NCBI GenBank assembly: GCA_020848635.1
Contig: JADLHS010000155.1
Location: forward strand, 1-32,760
Source: Limisphaerales bacterium
GTDB taxonomy: Bacteria > Verrucomicrobiota > Verrucomicrobiia > Limisphaerales > JADLHS01
Direction of reading: 5' to 3'
Length of the DNA: 32,760 bases
Below the pieces are notes generated by a model. It ran no database searches. It was not told where the DNA came from and worked only from the letters and a program-made list of their open reading frames with translations. The translations under genes and the position numbers were made by a program. Below, one piece after another: positions 17,043 to 24,776 of the stretch; within the stretch, counting starts at the first letter, position 1; every line of letters begins with the position of its first letter.

Positions 17043-17483
17043 ATGAATACTGAATTGAGAATCCAATACCGCGAACGGATGTTTGTCCGTGCTTGCACCG
17101 AAACCCTGTCCAGCCTGCCACAACAACCGAAGCAGTTTCTAACGGCCAGTTCCCCACGGCCAGCGCATCAAGCCCACACCCAGTTGCACGCAGTCAAACG
17201 GCAGCTCCTGCGCGAAATGTTGGATGAGACTCCCGAGGCGCGGCTCTTCAAACCGCTCTGCGCTGCTGCAAATCAAGCCGCCGATCTTGCCTGGGCCACC
17301 CCCTATCCCATGCTGGTTTTCCCGGGCTTGTTTGAAGACCTGGCGCAAACTGCGCGGAACCACCTTTGGAAGCTTGACCACCGGGAGCGGAACAGACCAG
17401 ACGCGGATGCCGATCCCGACATGGCCCGGCTTCATCCTGTTTTTGCCCCGCCTCATCCCATCCTGGCGGACGCGGTGGTATGA
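17043..17483 (+). CDS. Hypothetical protein, probably conserved in Verrucomicrobiota
   Basis: The 146-residue frame is preceded by GAGGTG nine bases before the ATG, one of the better ribosome binding sites in the window. The centre, LLREMLDETPEARLFKPL then CAAANQAADLAWATPYPMLVFP, has a helical leucine/alanine pattern and a WxTPYPxLxFP motif that resembles hypothetical proteins remembered from Verrucomicrobiota; no search was done. The C-terminus is charged and proline-rich. It has no signal peptide, membrane segment or known catalytic motif, so it is probably a cytoplasmic protein of unknown role. It is followed by a long imperfect palindrome. The region around it (16073-18022) is composed of small hypothetical genes and may be a variable spot. 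Confidence 0.62.
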   Translation: MNTELRIQYRERMFVRACTETLSSLPQQPKQFLTASSPRPAHQAHTQLHAVKRQLLREMLDETPEARLFKPLCAAANQAADLAWATPYPMLVFPGLFEDLAQTARNHLWKLDHRERNRPDADADPDMARLHPVFAPPHPILADAVV

Positions 17484-17506
17484 ACGTGGTTAACTGGCTG
17501 GCAACC

Positions 17507-17640
17507 GAGAATGGGAGTGGCTTGGGACGGGAAAGCGATCTGCTCGAAATGGCATTGGCTGCACTGTTCACTCCCAAGTGCGCAGACGGTGCTAACCTTG
17601 AGTGAGGAAGCAATCTCGTTCCCAAGCCTCTCCCGTTCTT
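17507..17640. repeat. Long imperfect inverted repeat, possible palindromic mobile element or structured RNA
   Basis: Arms of about 30 bases at 17507-17536 and 17610-17640 pair along nearly their whole length, with a few mismatches, one bulge and several G-U pairs. The core GGCTTGGGA (17519-17527) pairs perfectly with TCCCAAGCC (17620-17628). About 73 bases lie between the arms. There is no convincing gene inside. It sits between the hypothetical gene and the broken FlxA-like gene, a place where a non-autonomous repeat would do little harm. Confidence 0.6.
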
Positions 17641-17704
17641 CAACGAACGGCGGCTGAAACACCCGGCGGCCTCGAATTCAGATTATTTGGCGCCGCCAAT
17701 CCTA

Positions 17705-18022
17705 TCAGGCAACGGCTTCCAGCAACCGCCCAGAGGACATTGGCGTCCTGGCGGCATCGGTTGTTGAATCGGCGGTGACTTGCGTTGCGGTGGATGTTTT
17801 TGCGGCTTTGGCGGCTTGAAGTTGCTGAATTTCGGCCGCCACCTGTTGAATTTGAGCTTCCAGGAGCTTGAGTTTCGCCTCCTTGGTTTTCGCGTCATCT
17901 TTGCTGTCTTTCACCTACTGTAATTGTTTCTGGAGCGAGGTGAGTTCGCGTTGGAGCAGGGTGAGTTCGCTGCCGCCTTGAGACGAAGTCGTGAAACTTC
18001 CGGAAACGGATGTGATGTTCAT
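17705..18022 (-). pseudogene. FlxA-like coiled-coil protein interrupted by an in-frame TAG
   Basis: An ATG at 18022 begins MNITSVSGSFTTSSQ, then a coiled-coil (LLQRELTSLQKQLQ) that stops at TAG 17917-17915 after 35 codons. The same frame continues as VKDSKDDAKTKEAKLKLLEA and a second coiled-coil rich in QIQQ, ending at 17705. The two halves together give the arrangement of FlxA-like proteins: a short serine-rich start, a heptad coil, a charged linker and another coil, about 105 residues. The TAG follows CAG, so one C-to-T change of a second CAG would explain it. A GTG directly after the stop could restart translation of the second half. Most likely a recent pseudogene; a sequencing error or a readthrough is also possible. 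FlxA was named in flagellar systems, but no flagellar gene is nearby. Confidence 0.65.
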
Positions 18023-18363
18023 GCTGTGTTCTTGCTTTCTGTGGTCCGCGCAAATGGGTAAAACCCTCCGCCCGAACCGCCATTCGACGTCCGACACAAT
18101 TGGTCGCCGTCGGCATGTGCTGCACTTCGATCGTTCGCACGACCGCTCACTCCCAGTTATCCTATCGGTGGATCTGGTGGGAACTTGACTGGATTCGAGC
18201 TCCGTTCATCACGCCCAGCAGTGGCTTCGTCTCGTTCGAGAACGGTCTTATCCCAAAACCGGTGCGGACTATCGCGTAGTGCGTTTAATTGGTTCAGTTT
18301 TGAAAGCTTGGTGTGCCAAACGAAATCCGAACGCGGGACCATCACTCCCCGCGGCCCAATAAT
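18023..18363. other. Intergenic region between FlxA-like pseudogene and VTC operon
   Basis: This 341-base divergent spacer should hold the promoter of the VTC-DUF4956-CotH operon. A four-base GGGT/ACCC hairpin lies near 18057-18067. A TTGACT at about 18186 is not followed by a good -10 at normal spacing. No gene, RNA or repeat could be supported. Confidence 0.5.
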
Positions 18364-19125
18364 ATGTCACCCTCCACTGACCTGCGGGAAAATCGCGAGT
18401 TTGCCTCCGAAATCAAGTTTCTGGTGACGCCGGTAATCGCGGCCCAGATTCGGGACTGGGCGCGTGGTCGGCTGATCTCGGATCCAAACGCCTCGGACGA
18501 ATCAGGGGACGGTTATCAGATCACCAGCCTTTACTTTGACACCGGGCAGTTCGACGTGTTTCAGCGGAAAGGTTCATTCGGCCGCAGCAAGTATCGCATT
18601 CGCCGCTATGGACAAAGCGAGGTCGTGTTCCTGGAGCGCAAACTCAAGACGCGCGGGTTGCTGACCAAGCGCCGCTCCATCGTCAAACTCGAGGAACTCA
18701 AGCGGCTGGCTGGCGAGACGCCCTCGTGGGATTGGCCGGGGTTCTGGTTTCATCGCCGTTTTCTGGCCCGCAGCCTGGGCCCGGTTTGCCAGATTGCGTA
18801 TCATCGGACCGCGCGTGTGGCGATGACCCGTCACGGGCCCATTCGTCTGACGCTGGATGAAAACCCTCGTGCCGTGCCGACGGGCGAGTTGTCGTTTTGC
18901 GAAGACGAAGGCCGATTGCTTTTGCCTGATCAAGTCATCCTGGAGCTGAAATTTCGCTACGAACTGCCTGTTCTGTTCAAGTCGCTGGCCGAGGAATTTG
19001 CTCTGAATTCGCAGCCGGTTTCCAAGTATCGCCTCGCGGTCGCGGCCCTGGGGCTGGGGGCGGCGCCAATTTCCGACAACTCAGCCGCGAGTATGACAGA
19101 TGAATCCCTATGTCTGACTTCTTGA
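18364..19125 (+). CDS. VTC-domain polyphosphate polymerase-like protein
   Basis: The start at ATG 18364 was preferred over a GTG at 18313 because conserved sequence begins soon after it. The 253-residue protein keeps the catalytic signatures of the VTC4 tunnel domain: EIKFL (16-20), SLYFDT (55-60), KYRIRRYG (77-84) with two tunnel arginines, FLERK (89-93), AYHRTARVA (145-153), LELKF (193-197) and SKYR (220-223). In yeast this domain makes polyphosphate from ATP using a divalent metal; bacterial members are less studied. It has no signal or membrane segment and should be cytoplasmic. Its last 16 bases overlap the DUF4956 gene, which implies coupled translation and probably a complex. The fold and motifs are secure; polyphosphate synthesis here is inference. 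Confidence 0.92.
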   Translation: MSPSTDLRENREFASEIKFLVTPVIAAQIRDWARGRLISDPNASDESGDGYQITSLYFDTGQFDVFQRKGSFGRSKYRIRRYGQSEVVFLERKLKTRGLLTKRRSIVKLEELKRLAGETPSWDWPGFWFHRRFLARSLGPVCQIAYHRTARVAMTRHGPIRLTLDENPRAVPTGELSFCEDEGRLLLPDQVILELKFRYELPVLFKSLAEEFALNSQPVSKYRLAVAALGLGAAPISDNSAASMTDESLCLTS

Positions 19126-19796
19126 AAACCCATTTTGTCAATGGGCCAAACATTGAGCCGCTTGATGTGCTGGTTCGACTCTGCCTCGCCCTCGTGCTCG
19201 GCGGCGTGGTCGCGTGGATTTATCGCCGCACCCGCAAGAGCGCTGAGATTTCGTCCTCGTTTCCGGTCACGCTCGTCCTGCTCGCGGTCCTGATCGCGAT
19301 GGTGACCCAGATCGTCGGCGACAACGTGGCCCGCGCCTTCAGTCTGGTGGGCGCGCTTTCCATCGTGCGCTTCCGGACCGTGGTGCGAGATACGCAAGAC
19401 ACCGCCTATGTGATTTTTGCCGTGGTCGTCGGGATGGCGGCGGGGGCCAATAATCTGTGGGTGGGCCTGATTGGCATTGGCGTGGTCGGGCTGGCGGCTT
19501 ATTTGATGATGGCGCGCGCCCAGGTGTTCAGCGCTTCGCAGCCGGCATTTCTGCTGAGCTTGCGCGTCGGACTCGGTCTCGATCTCAACAAACTTCTCGG
19601 CGGCGCGCTCGATGCGCATTTGCAAGAACGGGAGTTGATGTCGGTGGCCACCGCGAAGCAAGGTGTGTCGCTGGATGTCACCTACGAAACGCGGCTTTGC
19701 CCCGGCGGTTCGGCGGACGAACTGGTGAAGGCTTTGAACCGGATCGAAGGCGTTCAAAGCGTCGAACTTCGCCGGCGCGAATTCATTCGGGACTGA
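19110..19796 (+). CDS. DUF4956 membrane protein
   Basis: The 228-residue protein has about four membrane segments (20-38, 51-70, 97-112, 115-135). The family's signature lies between the second and third: ARAFSLVGALSIVRFRT then VVRDTQDTAYVIFA (74-104), rich in conserved arginines that could line an anion path. A soluble C-terminal domain (about 145-228), with a pattern like small ferredoxin-like or ACT-like domains (DELVKALNRIEGVQSVELR), follows. Function is not established; the family is regularly found beside VTC-domain and CotH genes. Its start lies inside the VTC gene and CotH follows after 42 bases. A role as the membrane partner of the polyphosphate polymerase is a reasonable inference. 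Confidence 0.93.
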   Translation: MSDFLKTHFVNGPNIEPLDVLVRLCLALVLGGVVAWIYRRTRKSAEISSSFPVTLVLLAVLIAMVTQIVGDNVARAFSLVGALSIVRFRTVVRDTQDTAYVIFAVVVGMAAGANNLWVGLIGIGVVGLAAYLMMARAQVFSASQPAFLLSLRVGLGLDLNKLLGGALDAHLQERELMSVATAKQGVSLDVTYETRLCPGGSADELVKALNRIEGVQSVELRRREFIRD

Positions 19797-19838
19797 CAAC
19801 GTAATCGAAACGAGAAGCAGAGTTACATATTTGACCTA

Positions 19839-21587
19839 ATGAAAAATCTCCGACCCCAACTCTTGCTGTGGGCCCTCGCGCTGAGCCTCACGCTCGGCGC
19901 TCTAGCGCAGACGGCTGAAAATTCACCGCCTCGCGAGGGTAGGCCGTTGGGCGAGGGTCATTTTCCACCCGGAGATGGGCCGCCTGACTTTGATGGTCCG
20001 CCGGGATTTGGACCCGGCGGCCCGATGCGGCAGGAAATCAAGCTCGTGCAGCAATTCGACCAGAACCACGACGGGTGGCTCAATCAAGCGGAGCGCAAGG
20101 CCGCGAGGGAATTTCTCGGCCAGGTAGGAACGGGCGGAGGTCGGGGTGGCCCCGGCGGGCGGCGGGGCGGACCAGGATTTGGTGGTCGCGGCGAGTCGCA
20201 GACGCCGCCGCAACCGGGCGCGAAGCTTTCGCCCGCCGCCGTGGCAACATTCACCAATGCCCCGCTCTACGACCTCCAGATACTGCGGACCGTTTTTTTG
20301 GAATTCGAAAACAGCGACTGGGAAAAAGAGCTGGCTGACTTCAAAAACACTGACGTGGAGTTGCCGGCGAAGGTCACAGTGGACGGTAAAACCTACCCGG
20401 ACGTCGGCGTGCATTTTCACGGTATGTCGTCGTTTATGATGGTGGGTGAAGGGCAAAAGCGGTCGCTGGTGCTTTCGTTTGATCTCGTTCATGCGAAGCA
20501 GCAGCTCGGTGGTTACAACAAGCTCAATCTGCTCAACGCGCACGAGGACCCGACCTTCTTGCGCACTGTGCTCTCCTTGCAGATCGCCCGCGAGTATATC
20601 CCGACCCCGAAGGCCAATTTCATGCGGGTCGTTATCAATGGCGAATCCTGGGGCATCTACATCAACCAGCAGCATTTCAACAAGGACTTCCTGAAGGAAG
20701 CCTTCGGCACGACCAAAGGCGCCCGCTGGAAAGTTCCCGGCAGTCCGAACGGACGCGGTAGCCTGGCGTATCTCGGCGAGGATGTCTCGGCCTACCAGCG
20801 CATTTATGAAATCAAGAGCAAGGACGACCCCAAAGCGTGGGCCGACCTCGCCCACCTCTGCAAGGTGTTGAACGAAACGCCGGCGGACCAACTGATCGCA
20901 GCTCTCACCCCGTTGCTCGACATTGACGCCGCGCTGAAGTTCCTTGCGTGGGACAATGCCCTCGTCAACGGCGACGGCTACTGGACGCGCACGAGCGATT
21001 ACGATATTTTCGAAGACGGCCAGGGCCGCTTCCACATTATTCCGTACGATGCGAACGAGACCTTCAGTTCGGGCGGCGGCCCCGGTGGTCCGGGACGTCG
21101 CGGCGGATCGGGCTTGGGTGGCGGGCCCGGCAGGAGGCCGGGATTCGCTGGAACAAATACCAGCGGCATGAGACCTGACATTGCCGGCCGGCGGGGTGGC
21201 AGGCCGGGCGGCGGCGTTGAACTCGACCCGCTTGCGGTTGCGAACGATGCCAGCAAACCGTTGATCGCGAAACTCCTGGCCGTGCCCGAACTACGGGCGC
21301 GCTATCTCGGATATGTGCGGGCCATCGCCGAGAAATGGCTCGACTGGAACAACCTCGGGCCGCTCGCGCAGCAATACCAGACGCTCATCACCGCAGAGAT
21401 CAAGGCCGACACGCGGAAGCTGGATTCCACGGAAGCTTTTTTGAACAGCCTTGCCGGCGACGCCCTAATCGCGCCGGTACCTGGGCGCGGTCCGCAGAAT
21501 TCCAGCCTGAAGCGCTTCGCCGAAAAACGGCGGGCTTTTCTGCTGAACTACAAACCGGTTGATTCCACAAAACCAGCCACCCCATGA
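19839..21587 (+). CDS. Exported CotH-type protein kinase with EF-hand
   Basis: The 582-residue protein has a signal peptide (1-23), a Gly/Pro-rich segment, one EF-hand with canonical spacing (D74, N76, D78, E85), a second Gly/Arg-rich segment (99-118) and a CotH kinase domain from about 143. CotH is an atypical kinase that phosphorylates spore-coat proteins in Bacillus. Family features seen are VHFHGMSSF (191-199), KLNLLNAHEDPTFLR (228-242), NGESWGIYINQQHFNKDFL (267-285) and the metal-site region HIIPYDANETF (399-409). A glycine/arginine-rich insert (411-459) directly follows that motif, inside the domain. As the kinase is exported while ATP is cytoplasmic, its phosphate donor is an open question, and the VTC gene in the same operon makes polyphosphate a candidate. 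No strong ribosome binding site precedes the ATG. Confidence 0.92.
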   Translation: MKNLRPQLLLWALALSLTLGALAQTAENSPPREGRPLGEGHFPPGDGPPDFDGPPGFGPGGPMRQEIKLVQQFDQNHDGWLNQAERKAAREFLGQVGTGGGRGGPGGRRGGPGFGGRGESQTPPQPGAKLSPAAVATFTNAPLYDLQILRTVFLEFENSDWEKELADFKNTDVELPAKVTVDGKTYPDVGVHFHGMSSFMMVGEGQKRSLVLSFDLVHAKQQLGGYNKLNLLNAHEDPTFLRTVLSLQIAREYIPTPKANFMRVVINGESWGIYINQQHFNKDFLKEAFGTTKGARWKVPGSPNGRGSLAYLGEDVSAYQRIYEIKSKDDPKAWADLAHLCKVLNETPADQLIAALTPLLDIDAALKFLAWDNALVNGDGYWTRTSDYDIFEDGQGRFHIIPYDANETFSSGGGPGGPGRRGGSGLGGGPGRRPGFAGTNTSGMRPDIAGRRGGRPGGGVELDPLAVANDASKPLIAKLLAVPELRARYLGYVRAIAEKWLDWNNLGPLAQQYQTLITAEIKADTRKLDSTEAFLNSLAGDALIAPVPGRGPQNSSLKRFAEKRRAFLLNYKPVDSTKPATP

Positions 21588-21619
21588 AACTCGTCCGTCT
21601 TAATCACCGGACCTTTTCC

Positions 21620-21655
21620 TGCCGGCAAAGTGCTGCGGGTCAGGGCCCGCCGGCA
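21620..21655. repeat. Small inverted repeat downstream of the CotH gene
   Basis: Seven-base perfect arms, TGCCGGC (21620-21626) and GCCGGCA (21649-21655), enclose 22 bases. It lies 33 bases after the CotH stop and before a much longer hairpin. No T tract follows on the plus strand. It may be part of the same repeat or a weak transcript end. Confidence 0.35.
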
Positions 21656-21686
21656 CACCGCGGCTGGGACTTTTCATAAAATTCGT

Positions 21687-21753
21687 AGCCGCCGACGTGA
21701 GGAGGCGGAGGCAGTGCGCGTGGCAGCAGGTCCGTTTTCTTGCGTCGGCGGCT
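21687..21753. repeat. 23-base-pair hairpin with G-U pairs, possible dispersed repeat or structured RNA
   Basis: Arms at 21687-21709 and 21731-21753 pair without interruption if G-U pairs are allowed: the outer 11 pairs are Watson-Crick (AGCCGCCGACG/CGTCGGCGGCT), the next 12 include six G-U pairs, and the loop is 21 bases. All six deviations from a perfect palindrome keep pairing only in plus-strand RNA, which points to RNA. It lies in the 270-base gap between CotH and the second DUF1080 gene. The left-arm sequence resembles a repeat I recall from verrucomicrobial genomes; that is unverified. Confidence 0.55.
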
Positions 21754-21857
21754 CCGGACTCTCGGCGCTTTATGCGGCCTGTGAAATATCCGGGTTGGTC
21801 TTCTCTTCCCGGGTTTGGCTTGTTATTTTCATCAAGGCGATGTTTCCTACGGTCACC

Positions 21858-23126
21858 ATGAATCCATTTCCAATCCGACTCAAGCCAGACTCCGGCCATT
21901 GGTTGACGCTTCCGTTCGCCGCCCTGCTCAGCCTGGCTTTCGCGGCGACCGCCCAAACGGAGGACCTGGCGCTGATCACAACCCGTGATCTCCAACCCAT
22001 TTTCAACGGCAAAAACCTTGACGGCTGGATCCAGCGTGGCGGCAAGGCGAAGTATGCCGTCGAGGATGGCGTCATCGTCGGGACGACCGTCAAAGGCGAA
22101 CCGAACAGTTTTCTTTGCACCCAGAAGGAATACGGGGATTTCTTGCTCGAACTTGAAATCAAGGCGGCCCCGGGCTTGAACTCCGGCGTGCAGGTTCGCA
22201 GTCACTGTTTCGACCATGAGACGACTTATGCTTGGGGCAACTCGCAGATTAACATCCCGGCGGGCCGCGTGCATGGCTACCAGATCGAAGTCGATCATCG
22301 TCCGGAACGCCTTTGGAGCGGGGGCGTTTACGAGGAGGGTCGGCGCGGATGGCTGTTTGATCTGAGCAAAAATAAAACCGGCGGCGCGGCGTTCAAGTTT
22401 GGTGAGTGGAACCATTACCGGATTGTGTGCCAGGGCGGCTCCATCAAGACGTTGATCAACGGCGTACCGGCGGCAGATCTGGTGGACACCGAGACGTTGA
22501 CCGGCTTCATCGGATTGCAGGTGCATGGCGCAAAGGACGAAGGTCTGCAGGTGCGCTTCCGCAACATTCGGTTGCAGGACCTGGGCCGGCACGAGTGGAA
22601 GCCGATGTGGGACGGCCGGACTTTCAACGGCGCACACTTGATCGGCAAAGGCGATTGGAAGATCACGGACGGCGTCATTCACGCCACGCACGCCAAAGAC
22701 GAAAGGGAATTCGGACACCTGGTGACCGATCAGGTCTTCTCCGATTTCACGGTGCGCTTGAAATACAAGGCGGTGAAGGGCAACAGCGGGCTGTACTTTC
22801 GCATCGAGGAAAGTGGTTTCAGCGGGGTTTCCGGCTTCCAGGCGGAGATTGACGCGGAGAAAGACGCGGGCGGACTTTACGAAACAAATGGGCGCGCGTG
22901 GGTCAGCCAACCAGCCGCCGCCGACGGGAAGAAATGGTTCCGACCCCAGGAGTGGAACACCATGACGGTGGCCGCGCACGGCAAACGCATCACCGTGGTT
23001 GTGAACGGTTATCAATCAGCGGAGTTGCTCAACGACCCGGGCCGCACGGAAGGCCGGTTCGCACTGCAAGTTCATGGCGGGCAGGATGTGGAGGTTTATT
23101 TCAAGGATTTGGAGATTCTGGAATAA
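21858..23126 (+). CDS. Exported protein with two DUF1080 domains
   Basis: The frame is open far upstream, but the start at 21858 (or ATG 21840, six codons earlier) is the one that opens a signal peptide, with hydrophobic FAALLSLAFAATAQ at 20-33. The 422-residue mature part has a first DUF1080 domain from DLQPIFNGKNLDGWIQRGG to VRFRNIRLQDL and a second, shorter one from WKPMWDGRTFNGAHLIG to VYFKDLEIL. The first has the usual CTQKEYGDFLLELEIKAA and GLNSGVQVRS segments. The family has a concanavalin-like fold and includes 3-keto-disaccharide hydrolases. Unlike the paralogue at 6107 there is no lipobox, so it is probably free in the periplasm or secreted. No oxidoreductase is adjacent here; it lies 270 bases after CotH, separated by hairpins, and probably has its own promoter. 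Confidence 0.9.
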   Translation: MNPFPIRLKPDSGHWLTLPFAALLSLAFAATAQTEDLALITTRDLQPIFNGKNLDGWIQRGGKAKYAVEDGVIVGTTVKGEPNSFLCTQKEYGDFLLELEIKAAPGLNSGVQVRSHCFDHETTYAWGNSQINIPAGRVHGYQIEVDHRPERLWSGGVYEEGRRGWLFDLSKNKTGGAAFKFGEWNHYRIVCQGGSIKTLINGVPAADLVDTETLTGFIGLQVHGAKDEGLQVRFRNIRLQDLGRHEWKPMWDGRTFNGAHLIGKGDWKITDGVIHATHAKDEREFGHLVTDQVFSDFTVRLKYKAVKGNSGLYFRIEESGFSGVSGFQAEIDAEKDAGGLYETNGRAWVSQPAAADGKKWFRPQEWNTMTVAAHGKRITVVVNGYQSAELLNDPGRTEGRFALQVHGGQDVEVYFKDLEILE

Positions 23127-23221
23127 TCGGCACCGTCCGTCAGGCTGGTTGCCACCGGTAGTGCCCGGTTCGGCTTGGGCTCAAGCTACCGCTTGCGTCC
23201 ACATCGCTTCCCCAAGGTACG

Positions 23222-24766
23222 GTGGCCGGAAACGACCAGGGAGAAAAGAGATTACGACGAAGATTAGACGTCGGAAGGAAAGCCTGTTTGGCAACTTCAT
23301 TCGCACCTTGTTCAGTTGAAGAACTTGTATTACCCGGACCAATTTACTACACCTCCCGCGTTGTGCGTGAAACTCTCGAATACCAACTAGTGGCTCCGTC
23401 CGTCGTCCCGACCCTCCATCCGCAGTTCCGACCGGCCATTCTTGCCTTGCGCTCTTTTGCGGAACAGGTTCGGAAGGCGGGCAACCCTCAACCGATCCGC
23501 ATTGCCCTCGAACAGGCGGACGGCTCGGTCTATCACTTCCGCACGGAAATCCTTCCTGCCGATCATCCTTCCGCCGCTGGCAATTATCACCACGTCGAAC
23601 GCATTGTTAAGTTTCTGCTCTGGTCGCGGGGCGGCTGGCGGATTTATTTCGACGGCCCGGCCGCCATCGCCGCGCGACTCACCGCACATTACCACGACGA
23701 TGCCACAGGCAGGTTTGACTCGGACATGGTTGGCACGAAAATGTTCGATCACCCACTCGAGGTGGTGAACACACACAACCTTCCCCCGGAGCGCTCGCAA
23801 AGCAAACCGCTCGGCCGGCATCTGGACGGCTGCCGCATCGGCTTCGATCTCGGCGGCAGCGACCGTAAAACGGCCGCCGTCATTGACGGCAAGGTCGTCT
23901 TCAGCGAGGAGACGGTTTGGGATCCCTATTTTCATCCCGACCCGCAATACCACTTCGACGGTATTATGGATTCGCTGAAGAAAGCAGCAGCGCATCTGCC
24001 CCGCGTGGACGCCATCGGCGGCAGTGCGGCGGGCGTCTATGTAAACAATCGCGTAAAAGCGGCATCGCTCTTTCGCGGCGTGCCGGCCGATTTGTTCAAC
24101 GCGCGGGTGAAGGACATGTTCCTCGAAGTGAAGCGGACCTGGAACCATATTCCCTTTGAGGTGGTGAATGACGGCGAAGTCACCGCCCTCGCCGGCTCGA
24201 TGGCGTTGGGCAAGAATGCCGTGCTTGGCATTGCCCTCGGCACCAGCACCGCTGCCGGTTATGTGACGCGGGAGGGCAACATCACCTCGTGGCTGAACGA
24301 ACTGGCCTTCGTACCGGTTGATTATGACCCCAAAGCGGCCTGCGACGAATGGTCCGGCGATTACGGAGTGGGCGCGCAGTATTTCTCCCAACAAGCCGTC
24401 GGTCGCCTCCTGCCCGTCGCTGGCATTGCAGCGCCGGAAGCCATGCCGTTACCGGAAAAACTCAAGCTTGTGCAAGCGCTTATGGCTCAGGGTGACGAGC
24501 GGGCAAGGAAGATATACCAGACCATCGGGGTCTATCTCGGCTACTTTATCGCGCACGCCGCGGAATTTTACGATTTGCAAAACGTGCTCATCCTGGGGCG
24601 CGTCACCAGCGGCGCCGGCGGGGATTTGATCGTGGCCACGGCCCAGGAAACTCTGCAAACTGGGTTCCCCAACCTTGCCCGGCAAATCGAACTGCATGTC
24701 CCGGATGAAAAAATGAAACGTCACGGCCAGGCCATCGCCGCGGCGAGTTTGCCCAAACTCGGATAG
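23222..24766 (+). CDS. ROK-family (ASKHA) sugar kinase-like protein with an N-terminal extra domain
   Basis: The C-terminal two thirds is a ROK/ASKHA domain: phosphate loop RIGFDLGGSDRKTAAV (205-220 in this numbering), GGSAAGVYVNN, the catalytic-aspartate region VVNDGEVTALAGS, and LGIALGTSTAAGYV. About 150 residues precede it, including EYQLVAPSVVPTLHP and HHVERIVKFLLWSRGGWRIYF, and form an extra domain I do not recognise. The typical ROK zinc motif is not evident. ROK proteins phosphorylate hexoses or act as repressors; no DNA-binding helix-turn-helix is seen, so a kinase is more likely. The GTG start at 23222 has AAGG upstream, but the first 40 residues look non-native, and another frame from TTG 23316 reads more naturally, so the true start may be near 23363 or a frameshift may exist. 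The deacetylase gene follows after 10 bases. Confidence 0.8.
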   Translation: MAGNDQGEKRLRRRLDVGRKACLATSFAPCSVEELVLPGPIYYTSRVVRETLEYQLVAPSVVPTLHPQFRPAILALRSFAEQVRKAGNPQPIRIALEQADGSVYHFRTEILPADHPSAAGNYHHVERIVKFLLWSRGGWRIYFDGPAAIAARLTAHYHDDATGRFDSDMVGTKMFDHPLEVVNTHNLPPERSQSKPLGRHLDGCRIGFDLGGSDRKTAAVIDGKVVFSEETVWDPYFHPDPQYHFDGIMDSLKKAAAHLPRVDAIGGSAAGVYVNNRVKAASLFRGVPADLFNARVKDMFLEVKRTWNHIPFEVVNDGEVTALAGSMALGKNAVLGIALGTSTAAGYVTREGNITSWLNELAFVPVDYDPKAACDEWSGDYGVGAQYFSQQAVGRLLPVAGIAAPEAMPLPEKLKLVQALMAQGDERARKIYQTIGVYLGYFIAHAAEFYDLQNVLILGRVTSGAGGDLIVATAQETLQTGFPNLARQIELHVPDEKMKRHGQAIAAASLPKLG

Positions 24767-24776
24767 CCATCATCGC

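Noticed and set aside
19923-21035. A 370-codon minus-strand open frame
   Set aside because: Antisense to the CotH gene, which has strong family motifs.
21584-21679. A 31-codon frame whose ATG overlaps the CotH stop
   Set aside because: The ATGA overlap is suggestive, but the short arginine/glycine-rich product has no motif and a hairpin lies inside it.
21600-23015. A 471-codon minus-strand open frame
   Set aside because: Antisense to the second DUF1080 gene; composition is that of a shadow frame.
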